Shown: positions 1 to 5,759, numbered from the stretch's first letter. The stretch: DNA of 6,987 nucleotides from Methanoregulaceae archaeon UBA288 (GCA_002495225.1 DAEF01000034.1:1-6987), one strand, 5' to 3'. Numbers and translations are program-made. The notes: generated from the letters alone by a model not told the origin.

Positions 1-346
1 GACCGGGCGGCGGATCGGCGTGATCGTGACCGATACCTGCGGCCGGGCCTTCCGCCGGGGCCAGACCGGGCACGCGATCGGCTGTGCCGGCATGACCGCG
101 ATCCGCGACTTCCGCGGCGACGCGGACCTCTTCGGCCACGAGCTCAAGATCACGGAGGAGGCCGTCGTGGACGAGTGCGCCGGCTTCGCGAACCTGGTCA
201 TGGGCGAGAGCGACAACGGCGAGCCGGCCGTGGTGATCCGGGGGCTGCCGCCCTGGCAGGGGCACGACGACCTCTACTGGCACGGGGGCGAGGACCTGGT
301 CCGTTCCGCCCTCCGCGCGCAGAACCCGGTGGCGCCCCTGCGGTAG
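1..346 (+). CDS. cofE: Coenzyme F420-0:L-glutamate ligase, C-terminal part
   Basis: Catalyses GTP-dependent addition of L-glutamate to F420-0 in the last steps of coenzyme F420 synthesis, in the cytoplasm. The frame is open from position 2 and enters from the left edge, so this is the C-terminal 114 residues of a protein usually near 250. The visible text matches the family closely: RIGVIVTDTCGR, then GQTGHAIGCAGM, a DFRGDADLFG segment, the helix VVDECAGFANLVMGE and the strand PAVVIRGLP. The TDT-GR and D-RG-D-FG segments carry conserved acidic residues typical of the family. An internal GTG at position 20 is not the true start. The gene ends in TAG nine bases before the stop of the convergent gene. 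Family assignment is by recognition of these motifs; the missing N-terminus could not be checked. Confidence 0.9.
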   Translation, partial: TGRRIGVIVTDTCGRAFRRGQTGHAIGCAGMTAIRDFRGDADLFGHELKITEEAVVDECAGFANLVMGESDNGEPAVVIRGLPPWQGHDDLYWHGGEDLVRSALRAQNPVAPLR

Positions 347-355
347 CGGGGGACC

Positions 356-1203
356 CTAGGGGCACCGCTCCGCCTGTTCGCGGAGGCTCGGTTCGCCGAT
401 CGCCTCGAGCTCCTCGAGCCGGGCGAGCGTCTCGACCGCGAGGTAGGTGTACTCGAGCGTGGGCGAGCCGCCGAAGCGCGAGCGGACGAACCCGCCGCTG
501 TGGTGGCTCAGGCCGAGAACGAACGCCCGGATCCGGTCGGGAGCGCGGGGGCGCTGCCGGAGAAGCAGGCTCGCCCGGACCATGGCCGCGGCCGGCTCGA
601 GGTAGATCAGGCCCTCGCGCGGTTCCTCGGCGCCGGCGACGAAGGCCGACGCCCCTGCTCGGCCGGCCGGACGAGCAGGGTCAGCAGCGCCACCGCGTCC
701 GCGGTCTCGGCCAGGGTCGATAGGCCCGCGCCGAACCCGCCGTCGGGATGCCGGAGCGAGCGCACGCGGCGGAGGACCGCGTCGCTCATCGCCGGGTCGA
801 GCGGCGTGCCGGTCCGCCGGCAGGCCTCGACCGCGGCCAGCACCCCCTCCAGGGCCGAGAGCTGCTCGGGCGGGCGCTCGTAGTCCCGTAGGAGGTCGAA
901 CCGGGACCGGAGGTAGTCGCCGGGGTCGTGGAGCGGAGTCTCGCCGAGCAGGGGAAGGCCGGTCAGGACGTGGCCGGCCACGAAGACGTTCGGGAACGAC
1001 CCGTCGGGCCGCTGCATGGACCGCAGGAACGCAGCGGTCGCGGGGTCGGCCGGGACGGCGTCGAGCCGGGCCCTGATCGAGAGTGCGTACCGCGTATCGC
1101 CCGCATTCGGTTCGTTGAGCCGGTAGAAACAGTACCCGCCGTCCTCGCAACGGCGGTCGTCGACATAGCGGAGGACCGCCGGGTGTCCGGGGAAGAGTGG
1201 CAT
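356..1203 (-). pseudogene. Prenyltransferase-beta/squalene-cyclase-like repeat protein, frameshifted
   Basis: Resembles the alpha-alpha barrel fold of prenyltransferase beta subunits and squalene cyclases; substrate unknown. The start at 1203 is supported by GAGGTGA six bases upstream. The first frame runs 198 codons to a TGA at 607-609, but family similarity resumes one frame back and continues to TAG at 356-358. Restoring one G in the G4 run (CCCC at 652-655 on the plus strand) gives a 282-residue protein. It has four repeat units: EDGGYCFYRLNEPNAGDTRY (20-39), RPDGSFPNVFVAGHVL (65-80), HPDGGFGAGLSTLAETADA (152-170) and HSGGFVRSRFGGSPTLEYTY (235-254). The Asp/Cys/His zinc site of true protein prenyltransferases is not evident, so a prenyltransferase activity should not be assumed. 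The break could be a sequencing error, a real mutation or, less likely, recoding. A fluoride riboswitch lies directly upstream. Confidence 0.75.
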
Positions 1204-1209
1204 CGTCCG

Positions 1210-1216
1210 TCACCTC
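1210..1216 (-). promoter_or_regulatory. SD site and predicted riboswitch expression platform
   Basis: GAGGTGA, six bases before the ATG at 1203, fixes the start of the cyclase-like gene. It begins only four bases after the 3' pseudoknot strand of the fluoride aptamer. The RNA can fold ACUUC (1225-1221), loop UAUC, GAGGU (1216-1212), a 5-bp hairpin with one G-U pair that hides the SD. The same ACUUC bases are needed for the fluoride-bound pseudoknot, so the two folds exclude each other. This predicts that fluoride exposes the SD and turns translation on. Pairing is seen in the sequence; the mechanism is inferred. Confidence 0.65.
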
Positions 1217-1218
1217 GA

Positions 1219-1264
1219 TAGAAGTCATCAGCCTGACGGCGGTTCCCGGGCGGACCTCATCGCC
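1219..1264 (-). promoter_or_regulatory. Fluoride riboswitch (crcB motif), copy 1
   Basis: Reading 1264 to 1219, the RNA has the crcB-motif order: GGCGAUGAGGUCCGCC with P1 GGCG/CGCC, an A-rich joint, a short P2 GCC/GGC closed by GUCA, then GGCUGAUGACUUCUA. The long-range pseudoknot pairs GAGGUC (1258-1253) with GACUUC (1226-1221) through one G-U pair. The layout matches the known Thermotoga petrophila fluoride aptamer almost base for base in the conserved core. It controls the cyclase-like gene starting at 1203, apparently through the adjacent SD. P2 is only three strong pairs, weaker than in the other two copies. Confidence 0.9.
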
Positions 1265-1326
1265 TCTGCACACGGGTGGTCCGTGCCCGGAGAAAGGGTT
1301 TCCGTCCGCTGCCGGCTCGCGGGGAT

Positions 1327-1349
1327 CCGTCAGGCCTAATACCTGACGG
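1327..1349. repeat. Perfect inverted repeat in divergent promoter region, possible operator
   Basis: CCGTCAGG, a 7-base spacer CCTAATA, then CCTGACGG. The spacer is the most A/T-rich part of the region between the two divergent aptamers and could act as the TATA element for the rightward transcript: a start about 25 bases on, near 1363, would fall just before aptamer copy 2 at 1373. A dimeric repressor bound here would block TBP. The leftward transcript has no clear TATA box; it might use the opposite strand of this element or a weak site near 1291-1303. The same half-site also occurs at 1232-1239 inside aptamer copy 1. Operator function is inferred. Confidence 0.45.
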
Positions 1350-1372
1350 GTGCGACCACTACATTCCATCCC

Positions 1373-1418
1373 GGCGATGAGGTCCGCCGCAACCGCCCGT
1401 TCCGGGCTGATGACCTCT
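1373..1418 (+). promoter_or_regulatory. Fluoride riboswitch (crcB motif), copy 2
   Basis: GGCGAUGAGGUCCGCC (1373-1388) forms P1 GGCG/CGCC. P2 is GCCCG (1395-1399) with CGGGC (1403-1407), followed by UGAUGACCUCU. The pseudoknot is a perfect six pairs, GAGGUC (1379-1384) with GACCUC (1412-1417). It is the closest of the three copies to the textbook fluoride aptamer. It lies 75 bases before the ATG of the unknown gene at 1493 and should control the two-gene operon that begins there. It faces away from copy 1, so one 108-bp spacer serves two fluoride-responsive leaders. Confidence 0.92.
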
Positions 1419-1439
1419 GCCAGCACCGGTCCCTTTCCG

Positions 1440-1488
1440 CCGCGGCGTTTTCGCCGGCGGTCTCGAGCGGACCGGCACGGGAGAGGTC
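1440..1488 (+). promoter_or_regulatory. Expression platform of riboswitch copy 2: hairpin plus SD
   Basis: The SD AGAGGTC (1482-1488) is five to seven bases before the ATG at 1493. Its seven bases are perfectly complementary to GACCUCU at 1412-1418, the 3' pseudoknot strand of the aptamer. Between them lies a stable hairpin with CGGCG (1443-1447), loop UUUU and CGCCG (1452-1456), which would bring the two strands together. With fluoride the aptamer keeps GACCUC in its pseudoknot and the SD is free; without it the SD can be masked. Complementarity is seen; the switching model is inferred. Confidence 0.6.
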
Positions 1489-1492
1489 CGGC

Positions 1493-1975
1493 ATGGGAGA
1501 CGACAAAACGAGTGAGAGGGGGGAGCTGAATGAACCCCAGGCACGCTGGCTCCGCGTCACGTTTGAGCAGGTCGACCGGTTGCTCTCTGAGATCGAGATC
1601 ATTCTGGCCGAGCCGGCCACAAGGGCAGCCTTTTCGCGGTATATCGCGGACGTGACACCAGCGCAGCGCAGGACGATCGAGGAGTACAGCGCCCTGATTC
1701 GGGAGCGGCTGGTCACGTCCCTGGCCCGGCTGGGCATCCCGGTCGAGGAGCCCTCGATCCCGGCGTCGCGGGCGATACAGGTCGCCCTGATCTCGATCGA
1801 TGACACGGCCGAGGAGCTGAAACCGCGGCGCATGCGGCGGTGGGGGGCGATCTCCGAGGCCGCTCTGACGGACCTGGGCGACGGAGCGAGCGATCTGCAG
1901 GCCCTCGTCCGCGACCTCCGCTGCGTCCTCGCCGACGGTGTGACGGCCTCGCCGGAGGACGATGGCGCGGCCTGA
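1493..1975 (+). CDS. Unknown helical protein under fluoride riboswitch control
   Basis: A 160-residue soluble protein of no family I can name with confidence. It has no signal peptide, no membrane segment and no obvious catalytic motif. Secondary structure looks largely helical: QARWLRVTFEQVDRLLSEIE (16-35), TPAQRRTIEEYSALIRERLV (55-74) and SDLQALVRDLRCVLADG (133-149), with a conserved-looking block around ALISIDDTAEELKPR (98-112). The tail (151-160) is acidic and probably disordered. The start is the ATG after AGAGGTC; the upstream riboswitch makes this the first gene of a two-gene operon, and its last 14 bases overlap the next gene. A helical partner or adaptor protein is conceivable but is speculation. 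The gene looks real because of its G/C-rich third codon positions, SD and overlap. Confidence 0.8.
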   Translation: MGDDKTSERGELNEPQARWLRVTFEQVDRLLSEIEIILAEPATRAAFSRYIADVTPAQRRTIEEYSALIRERLVTSLARLGIPVEEPSIPASRAIQVALISIDDTAEELKPRRMRRWGAISEAALTDLGDGASDLQALVRDLRCVLADGVTASPEDDGAA

Positions 1976-2732
1976 GACCCGGATCCGGTTCCTGCGCGAA
2001 CTGATCGCGGGGGAGCCGGTGAAGGCCCGGGAACTCGCGGCGCGCCAGGGGCGCGGGGCCGACTATGTTGAGAGGGTGCTCGAGAACTTCGTCGCCCAAG
2101 GCTACGCCTCGCGCCGCCGGCCCGGTCCTGTCTACGAACTGATCCGGACCCCGGCCGTCTCAGAGCGACTCTATTCCCAGGCGCAGTATCGTGACCTGCG
2201 CCTGGACCTGCGGCGGCAACCCTGGGTGATCGAGGCGACGATGGCGCCGTACGCGTCCCTGCCGGCGGACCTCGCCCCGATCGTGGTGGAAATGCTCCGG
2301 TGCTCGCACTCGTTCTTCGAGATCCTCCGGCGCTACCGATCCCTGCCCGAGCTCGAGGAGTTCTATGCCCCGTACCTCGCGGCGCTCCGGCTCTTCGCGC
2401 CCGACGACGAGGTCCTCTGTCTGTATCACCTCGTCCACCAGCTCTACGCGGAGTCGGTCATCCGCGACATCGGCCGAGGGGGCCTGCCGAAAGGATTCCT
2501 CGAGCCGCTGAGCACGGTGCGTGACGTAATCCAGGAGCGGTTCCAGGTCGTGCATGCCCACCGGCGGGAGCGGGAGACGGTCGCGGTCGTCAGGGCTCTC
2601 GCATCGCGCATGAAAAAGGCGGACGCATCGCCCCTTCTCGAACGCTGCGATGCCGTCGAGATCGCCATCGCGAACGGGGGCGACATCCGGGCGGCCCATG
2701 CCGCCCTGCTCGATCAGCTCCACCGGTCCTGA
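1962..2732 (+). CDS. Unknown protein with N-terminal winged-helix-like segment
   Basis: A 256-residue cytoplasmic protein. Residues 5-62 read like a winged helix-turn-helix: IRFLRELIAGEPVKARELAA, then VERVLENFVAQGYASRRR and a wing-like GPVYELIR. The rest (about 63-256) is mostly helical and unrecognised, with aromatic-rich blocks such as HSFFEILRRYRSLPELEEFY (near 114-133) and a C-terminal helical stretch. It may be a transcription factor for the neighbouring divergent promoter, or the wHTH may only mediate protein contacts. The ATG at 1962 follows GGAGG (1954-1958) by three bases, a short spacing, and overlaps the upstream gene by 14 bases, so translational coupling is likely. Its 3' end overlaps the convergent MFS gene by 19 bases. 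It should share the fluoride riboswitch of the operon. Confidence 0.8.
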   Translation: MARPETRIRFLRELIAGEPVKARELAARQGRGADYVERVLENFVAQGYASRRRPGPVYELIRTPAVSERLYSQAQYRDLRLDLRRQPWVIEATMAPYASLPADLAPIVVEMLRCSHSFFEILRRYRSLPELEEFYAPYLAALRLFAPDDEVLCLYHLVHQLYAESVIRDIGRGGLPKGFLEPLSTVRDVIQERFQVVHAHRRERETVAVVRALASRMKKADASPLLERCDAVEIAIANGGDIRAAHAALLDQLHRS

Positions 2733-3904
2733 CCGATGCGGACGATGAGCAGGGCCGTCCCGGCGGCGGCCACGACGGCGGCGAGCGCGAACCCCGTGGC
2801 ATAGCCGGCCAGGGCGAAGACGAACCCGATCGCGATGCTCGAGACCAGGTCGCCGACCCCGTTCACGGTCGCGAGCGCCCCGAACGCGATCCCGCGGCGC
2901 CCCTCGGGGGCGAGCCCGCCGGCGACGGCCCCCTCGAGCGTGTCTTCGGCCGCGATGAAGACCCCGGCGAGGCCGAAGAGGAGGGCGAAGGCCGGAACCG
3001 ACGGCGGCGCGACGGCGAACCCGACGAACGTGAGGACGGCGAGCAGGTACCCTCCGACGAGCAGCCGCGCCCGCCCGACCCGGTCGCCGAGGCTGCCGAG
3101 CGGGTAGCTCGCGAGGGCGTAGGTCGCGTTCCGGACCAGGTAGAGCCCCGCGCCGGCCGCGGCGGCCGGGACAAGGCCGAGTACAGGGGTCAGGGCCACG
3201 GTCGCGTACGCGATCAGGAGCGTGTGCGAGAAGTCCGCGAGGCCGAAGACGAAGACCGCCGAGAGGAAGGCGCGGAACCGCGCCGGGAGCCCGGCGAGCG
3301 AGGCGACGAGCGAGACCCGCTCGGTCTGCGGGAGCGGGCGTTCGACCCGGACCAGCAAACCGAAGGCGGCGACCGCGAGGAGGCCGGGGATCAGGGCGAG
3401 CCAGAAGATCTCCCGGAGGCCGAGGGTCGCCACGAGCGCGAGGGCCAGGGCCGGGCCGGCGAGCGCGCCGAGGGTGTCGCCGGCGCGGTGGAAGCCGAAG
3501 GCCTTGCCGAGGTCCCTACCCTCCACCGAGGCCGCCAGGATCGCGTCCCGCGGCGGGCCGCGGATCCCGCGCCCCATCCAGCCGACGGCCCGGCCGACGA
3601 GCACGACGGGCCAGGACGCGGCCACGGCCACGACGGCAGGAAAAAGGCCGGTGACGACGTAGCCGGCGAGGGCGATCCCCTTGCCGTGCCCGGTGCGGTC
3701 AGCGTAGTGGCCGGAGAGGAGCTTGACGAAGCTCGACGCGCCGTCGCTGATTCCCTCGATCAGGCCGAGCGCGTAGACGGGCGCGCCGAGCGCGGTCAGA
3801 AAGGCGGGGAGAAGGGCCGTGACCGCCTCGTGCGAGAAGTCGGAGAGGAAGCTCGCGAGGCCCGCGCCGAGCACGGTGCGGTTCAGCCAGGAAGGAACCG
3901 CCAC
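2714..3904 (-). CDS. MFS transporter (MJ1317-like)
   Basis: A 396-residue integral membrane transporter with the hydrophobic pattern of about 12 helices in two halves. The loop 2-3 motif A is present as SGHYADRTGHGKG (64-76) and a second-half counterpart as GSLGDRVGRARLL. Before and after these are SFLSDFSHEAVTALLPAFL (18-36) and GRGIRGPPRDAIL (111-123), hallmarks of an archaeal/bacterial efflux-type MFS family. Substrate unknown. The GTG start at 3904 is preceded by GGTGA and lies four bases after the stop of the small ORF at 3909, so it is probably cotranscribed with enolase from the fluoride-riboswitch leader. That context makes a role in ion or fluoride tolerance possible but unproven; the known fluoride exporters are Fluc/CrcB and CLC-F, not MFS. 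The 3' end overlaps the convergent gene. Confidence 0.9.
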   Translation of the reverse strand: MAVPSWLNRTVLGAGLASFLSDFSHEAVTALLPAFLTALGAPVYALGLIEGISDGASSFVKLLSGHYADRTGHGKGIALAGYVVTGLFPAVVAVAASWPVVLVGRAVGWMGRGIRGPPRDAILAASVEGRDLGKAFGFHRAGDTLGALAGPALALALVATLGLREIFWLALIPGLLAVAAFGLLVRVERPLPQTERVSLVASLAGLPARFRAFLSAVFVFGLADFSHTLLIAYATVALTPVLGLVPAAAAGAGLYLVRNATYALASYPLGSLGDRVGRARLLVGGYLLAVLTFVGFAVAPPSVPAFALLFGLAGVFIAAEDTLEGAVAGGLAPEGRRGIAFGALATVNGVGDLVSSIAIGFVFALAGYATGFALAAVVAAAGTALLIVRIGQDRWS

Positions 3905-3908
3905 CGCG

Positions 3909-4013
3909 TCACCAGCAGGAGGTGAAACCGGTGACGGAGATGTCGCCGGCCTTGCGGCAGAGTCGGCGGACGTCTCCGATCGCCCGGTCGAGGGCGGCGA
4001 TCAGCGAGGTCAT
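3909..4013 (-). CDS. Possible 34-residue small protein between enolase and MFS
   Basis: The frame starts with ATG two bases after the enolase stop and ends in TGA four bases before the MFS GTG, filling the gap exactly. Nearly all third codon positions are G or C, as in the neighbouring real genes. The product begins MTSLIAALDRAIGDVRRLCR and ends GFTSCW. It is basic in the middle, with an amphipathic N-terminal helix and two cysteines (19 and 33). I recognise no family. The SD is poor: a GGTGA lies only two bases before the ATG, so translation would rely on coupling to enolase. It could instead be a non-coding spacer. Confidence 0.45.
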   Translation of the reverse strand: MTSLIAALDRAIGDVRRLCRKAGDISVTGFTSCW

Positions 4014-4015
4014 TG

Positions 4016-5302
4016 TCACCGGATGAAGGCGGCGCGGCCGGCATACCGGGCCGCGGCCCCCATCTCCTCCTCGATCCGGAGGAGCTGGTTGTACTTCTCG
4101 ACCCGCTCGCCGCGGGCCGGGGCGCCGGTCTTGAGCTTGCCCGTGCCCATCGCGACCGTGAAGTCGGCGATGAAACTGTCTGCCGTCTCCCCCGAGCGGT
4201 GCGAGACCATCGCGCCCCACCCGTTCTCGCGGGCGAGCCCGACGGCCGCGACAGTCTCGGTCACGGTCCCGATCTGGTTCGGCTTGATCAATACCGAGTT
4301 CGCGGCCCCGGTCTCGATGCCGCGGCGGATCCGGTCGACGTTCGTGACGAAGAGGTCGTCCCCGATCAGTTCGATCCGGTCGCCGAGGGTCGCGGCGAGC
4401 TGGCGCCACCCGGCCCAGTCGTCCTCCCCGAGCCCGTCCTCGATCGAGACGATCGGGTAGGCCCCGACAAGGTCCCCGTACCGGTGGACGAGCCCGGACG
4501 AATCGAGCCGGACATCCTCGGTCCGGAGGCGATAGACGCCGTCCTCGAAGAAGCCGGACGAGGCCGGGTCGAGGGCGATCCCGATCTCCCGGCCGGGCGC
4601 GTATCCCGCCTCCTCGATCGCCGCGACGATCAGGTCGAGCGGCTCGCGGTTCGAGCTGACGGCCGGCGCGAACCCCCCTTCGTCGCCGACGCCGACGGAG
4701 TGGCCCTTCGCCTTGAGGACGGACTTGAGCACGTGGTAGACCTCGGCGCCCCAGCGGAGGGCCTCGGCGAAGGACGGGGCGCCGTACGGCGCGATCATGT
4801 ACTCCTGGAAATCGGCGCCCTGCCAGTTCGCGTGGACACCGCCGTTCATGATGTTCATGCACGGGACCGGGAGCACGGAAACGGCGGCGTCCGCGGCGAG
4901 GTACTGCCAGAGCGGCTGCTCCCGGGCGTTCGCGGCGGCGCGGGCGGCGGCGATCGAGACCGCCAGGATCGCGTTCGCCCCGCAGCGCGCCTTGTTCGGC
5001 GTGCCGTCGGTCACACAGAGGGCCTGGTCGACGGCGAGCTGGTCGGCCGCGTCGAGCCCGACGACGGCTGCTGCGAGGGCCGTGTTGGCGGCCCGGACGG
5101 CGTTTCGCACGCCCTTGCCGCCGTAGCGGGCCGTATCGCCGTCGCGGCGCTCGACGGCCTCGTGGATGCCGGTGGAGGCGCCCGAGGGCGTGGCCGCGCG
5201 GGCCGTGATCCCGGATTCGAGGGTGAGGTCGACTTCGACGGTCGGGTTGCCGCGCGAGTCGAGGATCTCGCGGGCCCGGATGGACTGGATCGTGGTCTTC
5301 AT
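4016..5302 (-). CDS. eno: Enolase (phosphopyruvate hydratase)
   Basis: Interconverts 2-phosphoglycerate and phosphoenolpyruvate in glycolysis/gluconeogenesis; Mg-dependent and cytoplasmic. At 428 residues it has normal family length. Key sites are all present: REILDSRGNPTVEV (11-24), the flexible SGASTG loop (40-45), H157 in NGGVHANW, proton-transfer E208 in GDEGG, metal ligands D245, E288 (SIEDG) and D315 (GDDLF), catalytic K340 in LIKPNQ, SHRSGE (367-372) and K391 in GKLKTGAP. The ATG at 5302 is chosen because GGAGA lies six bases upstream and homology begins there; the frame stays open 23 codons further upstream without similarity. Fluoride inhibits enolase by forming a Mg-fluoride-phosphate complex, which fits the fluoride riboswitch in its leader. 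It heads a unit with the small ORF and MFS gene. Confidence 0.98.
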   Translation of the reverse strand: MKTTIQSIRAREILDSRGNPTVEVDLTLESGITARAATPSGASTGIHEAVERRDGDTARYGGKGVRNAVRAANTALAAAVVGLDAADQLAVDQALCVTDGTPNKARCGANAILAVSIAAARAAANAREQPLWQYLAADAAVSVLPVPCMNIMNGGVHANWQGADFQEYMIAPYGAPSFAEALRWGAEVYHVLKSVLKAKGHSVGVGDEGGFAPAVSSNREPLDLIVAAIEEAGYAPGREIGIALDPASSGFFEDGVYRLRTEDVRLDSSGLVHRYGDLVGAYPIVSIEDGLGEDDWAGWRQLAATLGDRIELIGDDLFVTNVDRIRRGIETGAANSVLIKPNQIGTVTETVAAVGLARENGWGAMVSHRSGETADSFIADFTVAMGTGKLKTGAPARGERVEKYNQLLRIEEEMGAAARYAGRAAFIR

Positions 5303-5308
5303 GGAATG

Positions 5309-5314
5309 TCTCCG
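5309..5314 (-). promoter_or_regulatory. SD site of enolase
   Basis: CGGAGA, ending six bases before the ATG at 5302, decides the start. Two exact complements (UCUCCG) occur earlier in the leader at 5446-5441 and 5390-5385, and a local UCUC just 5' can also pair with it. One of these may link the distant aptamer to initiation, but no single alternative fold stands out. Confidence 0.5.
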
Positions 5315-5470
5315 ATAGAGATGGCCGGAGTCGGCGGTTCCGCGTCGGCTAGAGAACGAACGGGCGCGCACGGTCGGGCCGGGCCGGAGAGGTGCGGGCG
5401 GGGCTCACGGCGACGGCACGGGCGGGAAGACCCCGCGATGCGGAGAGGAGTGCTGAACATCGACCGAGGG

Positions 5471-5520
5471 GTAGAAGTCATCAGCCGGATCCCGGCGTTT
5501 TCTCGGCGGACTTCATCGCC
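5471..5520 (-). promoter_or_regulatory. Fluoride riboswitch (crcB motif), copy 3, in enolase leader
   Basis: Reading 5520 to 5471: GGCGAUGAAGUCCGCC with P1 GGCG/CGCC, an A-rich joint, P2 GCCGG (5496-5492) with CCGGC (5488-5484) closed by GAU, then UGAUGACUUCUAC. The pseudoknot is six perfect pairs, GAAGUC (5514-5509) with GACUUC (5479-5474). Compared with copy 2 one G-C pair has become A-U, and copy 1 has G-U there: compensatory change that supports a conserved RNA fold. The enolase ATG is 168 bases downstream, a much longer leader than for copies 1 and 2. Fluoride riboswitches upstream of enolase genes are a known association. Confidence 0.92.
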
Positions 5521-5563
5521 TGTTTCGGGTGATGGTTCGGACGGCGCCGTGCGGTGCCATCGG

Positions 5564-5574
5564 GGTACTGTACC
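5564..5574. repeat. Short palindrome near enolase transcription start
   Basis: GGTAC, one base, GTACC. It lies between the TATA candidate (5593-5585) and the aptamer, close to the expected transcription start near 5562. It could be an operator for a repressor, or form the 5' end of the leader RNA. A second imperfect hairpin, GGCGCC/GGTGCC, follows at 5543-5558. Functional role is a guess. Confidence 0.3.
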
Positions 5575-5584
5575 GAGGATGATC

Positions 5585-5593
5585 TATATCAAA
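5585..5593 (-). promoter_or_regulatory. Candidate TATA box for the enolase unit
   Basis: On the minus strand, CTTTGATATAGATC contains TTTGATATA (5593-5585), the most A/T-rich patch in the enolase upstream region and close to the archaeal TATA consensus. A start 22-27 bases on, near 5562, would give a leader that includes the whole fluoride aptamer. The preceding purine BRE is weak. Confidence 0.45.
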
Positions 5594-5759
5594 GCGTCAG
5601 GAAGCGGAGCTGTCGGGCGACCTGGTCGATGGAAACACCGATTTTTCGATGCAAAGCCGTTCGCAGCAGGCATGTTGAAATCCGAAGGGGGCGGAGGACG
5701 GTCGCAGAGTGGGCCTGTCGGCCGAAGCTCGGGCGACGCCGGAGCGGTTGCGGATCCGT

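Noticed and set aside
640..660. Programmed -1 frameshifting in the cyclase-like gene
   Set aside because: The site is a plain G4 run without a canonical slippery heptamer, and no clear downstream pseudoknot was seen. Sequencing error or mutation is simpler.
1219..1418. The related ~46-bp segments at 1219, 1373 and 5471 as mobile or CRISPR-type repeats
   Set aside because: Their similarity is confined to riboswitch core positions, spacing is irregular, and paired bases covary, so they are homologous RNA aptamers rather than repeat elements.
356..1426. A 356-residue minus-strand open frame across the cyclase-like gene and its leader
   Set aside because: Only its last ~98 residues resemble the family. 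Its N-terminal part is an arginine/proline-rich shadow that runs through the riboswitch; the SD-supported start at 1203 is in another frame.
5299..5481. A 60-codon upstream frame in the enolase leader whose TGA overlaps the eno ATG
   Set aside because: Its ATG is part of the invariant UGAUGA of the aptamer and has no SD; the product has no coding-like features. A leader peptide cannot be excluded but is not supported.
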